Of a stretch of 5,629 nucleotides of DNA, positions 4,783-5,629 are shown piece by piece (position 1 is the stretch's first letter; every line of letters starts with the position of its first letter). The DNA comes from Atribacterota bacterium. GTDB taxonomy: Bacteria; Atribacterota; Phoenicimicrobiia; Phoenicimicrobiales; Phoenicimicrobiaceae. The stretch is taken from positions 1 through 5,629 of the forward strand of contig DAOUTX010000079.1 in NCBI GenBank assembly GCA_030668465.1, read 5' to 3'. The notes under the pieces are model-generated. The model made no database searches and had not been told where the DNA came from. It was given only the letters and a program-made list of their open reading frames with translations. Position numbers and translations under genes: made by a program.

Positions 4783-5629
4783 TTAGCTTTTATATTTCTC
4801 GCTAAGTAAACTAAGATTTGTAAGTATCCTTTCAACTTTTCTTATTTCCTCTTCATCCAAACTCAGAGAAGATAATTTCATCCATTTTGTGCTTCTTCCT
4901 AATAAGGCAACTCCAGCTTTAATTGCCGGGATTGCCTTTCCTCCAGTGACTTGTATTATTTCATATAATTTATTAATTTTCTTTTGTGTTTCAATAACTT
5001 TTTGATAATTTCCTTTTTTAGCTTCTTGATACATTTGAATATAAGGTTCTATAAACACATTTCCTAAGCCTGTAACTACTCCATCGGCTCCACAATTAAA
5101 AGAAGGTCCATCCAAATAATCCTCTCCTTGAATCCAGGAAAAAGATTCAGATACTGATGTATATACACCTCGAGTAAAAGATATAAAATCTCCAGAGCTA
5201 TCTTTTACTCCAGCAATATTTTTTTCTTTGGCAAGCTTTACTATTGTATTTAATTCGATTTTATTATGGGTACATTGGGGAATATTATATATAATTAATG
5301 GAACTGAACTAAAACGAGCAATTTTTTTAAAATGTTCAATAATGACATCTTGTGAAACGCTATAGTAATAAGGAGTTACAGCAACAATATAATCTGGTTC
5401 ATATTTTTCATAAATTTTTATTTCACTCATAACCAATTCTGTAGTAGATTGAAGACAGGCAGCGCATAGAAAAACTTTTCCCTTACTGATTTCTTTAACG
5501 AATTTAAATACCTGCTCTTTCTCTTCCATGGTTAACCAGGCTCCTTCACCTGTTGTACCATTTACAAAAATACCATTTATACCTTCTGAAATAAGATAGG
5601 TAGTCTGTTTTTCTAAAAGTTTAAAATTA
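4783..5629 (-). CDS. DapA/NAL-family class I aldolase or lyase (N-terminus outside window)
   Basis: The frame is open through the right edge, so the internal ATG at 5527-5529 is not the true start: 33 further codons with clear homology precede it, giving 281 visible residues of a usual 290-300. Numbered from the first visible residue, GTTGE is at 24-28 (the carboxylate-binding Thr pair), the catalytic Tyr is Tyr114 in YNIP, and the Schiff-base Lys is Lys142 in AGVKDSSGD. The GEDYLDG...GADGV block then follows. These features support a pyruvate-dependent (beta/alpha)8 aldolase of the DapA/N-acetylneuraminate lyase superfamily. True DapA has YNVPSRT, whose Arg binds the aspartate-semialdehyde carboxylate; here it is YNIPQCT, with Cys in that place. 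Lysine biosynthesis is therefore unlikely, and a keto-deoxy-sugar acid or other aldolase is more probable. It lies 285 bp upstream of the aminotransferase, with no clear functional link to the serine genes. Confidence 0.87.
   Translation of the reverse strand, partial: NFKLLEKQTTYLISEGINGIFVNGTTGEGAWLTMEEKEQVFKFVKEISKGKVFLCAACLQSTTELVMSEIKIYEKYEPDYIVAVTPYYYSVSQDVIIEHFKKIARFSSVPLIIYNIPQCTHNKIELNTIVKLAKEKNIAGVKDSSGDFISFTRGVYTSVSESFSWIQGEDYLDGPSFNCGADGVVTGLGNVFIEPYIQMYQEAKKGNYQKVIETQKKINKLYEIIQVTGGKAIPAIKAGVALLGRSTKWMKLSSLSLDEEEIRKVERILTNLSLLSEKYKS

Overview
This AT-rich bacterial window carries five genes, all on the minus strand, so transcription runs from high to low coordinates: a DapA-family aldolase (cut at the right edge), a class-V aminotransferase, a D-3-phosphoglycerate dehydrogenase (SerA), a DUF1015 protein, and the N-terminal part of a MetH-type homocysteine methyltransferase (cut at the left edge). 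Low GC, strong AGGAG ribosome binding sites, a short SerA without regulatory domain, and an alanine-glyoxylate-type aminotransferase standing where SerC would be fit a low-GC anaerobic bacterium. Candidates are Atribacterota-like, Thermotogota-like or Clostridia-like lineages. No marker here fixes the phylum.

The functional core is 902-4497. The aminotransferase and SerA are tightly coupled: 11 bp apart, with the serA Shine-Dalgarno overlapping the upstream stop codon. Together they would make phosphoserine from 3-phosphoglycerate. DUF1015 follows 360 bp downstream on the same strand. It carries an ADGHHR motif like that of ParB/Srx-fold proteins, a fold that includes free-serine kinases, so a role at the serine/phosphoserine step is possible but unproven. 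The aminotransferase has Ala161 where the family normally has the aspartate that contacts the PLP pyridine nitrogen; one base change would restore Asp.

The most unusual part of the window is the non-coding DNA on either side of DUF1015 (648-901 and 2147-2506). Both spacers are built largely from degenerate tandem repeats of two kinds: period-8 arrays with core TRGTTANN, and period-7 arrays whose word differs from block to block (TACTATA, ACGCTAT, CGTATAT, GTAATAA). They are separated by purine-rich linkers. The order period-7, period-8, TTAAGA-purine linker, AAATT(A/C)GTAT, period-7 is the same in both spacers but in opposite orientation. Repeats begin directly at the stop codons of serA and DUF1015, each followed by ATTAGT. 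The left spacer also holds a near-perfect GC-rich palindrome. The third spacer (4498-4782) has no such repeats and probably holds the promoter of the aminotransferase-serA unit.
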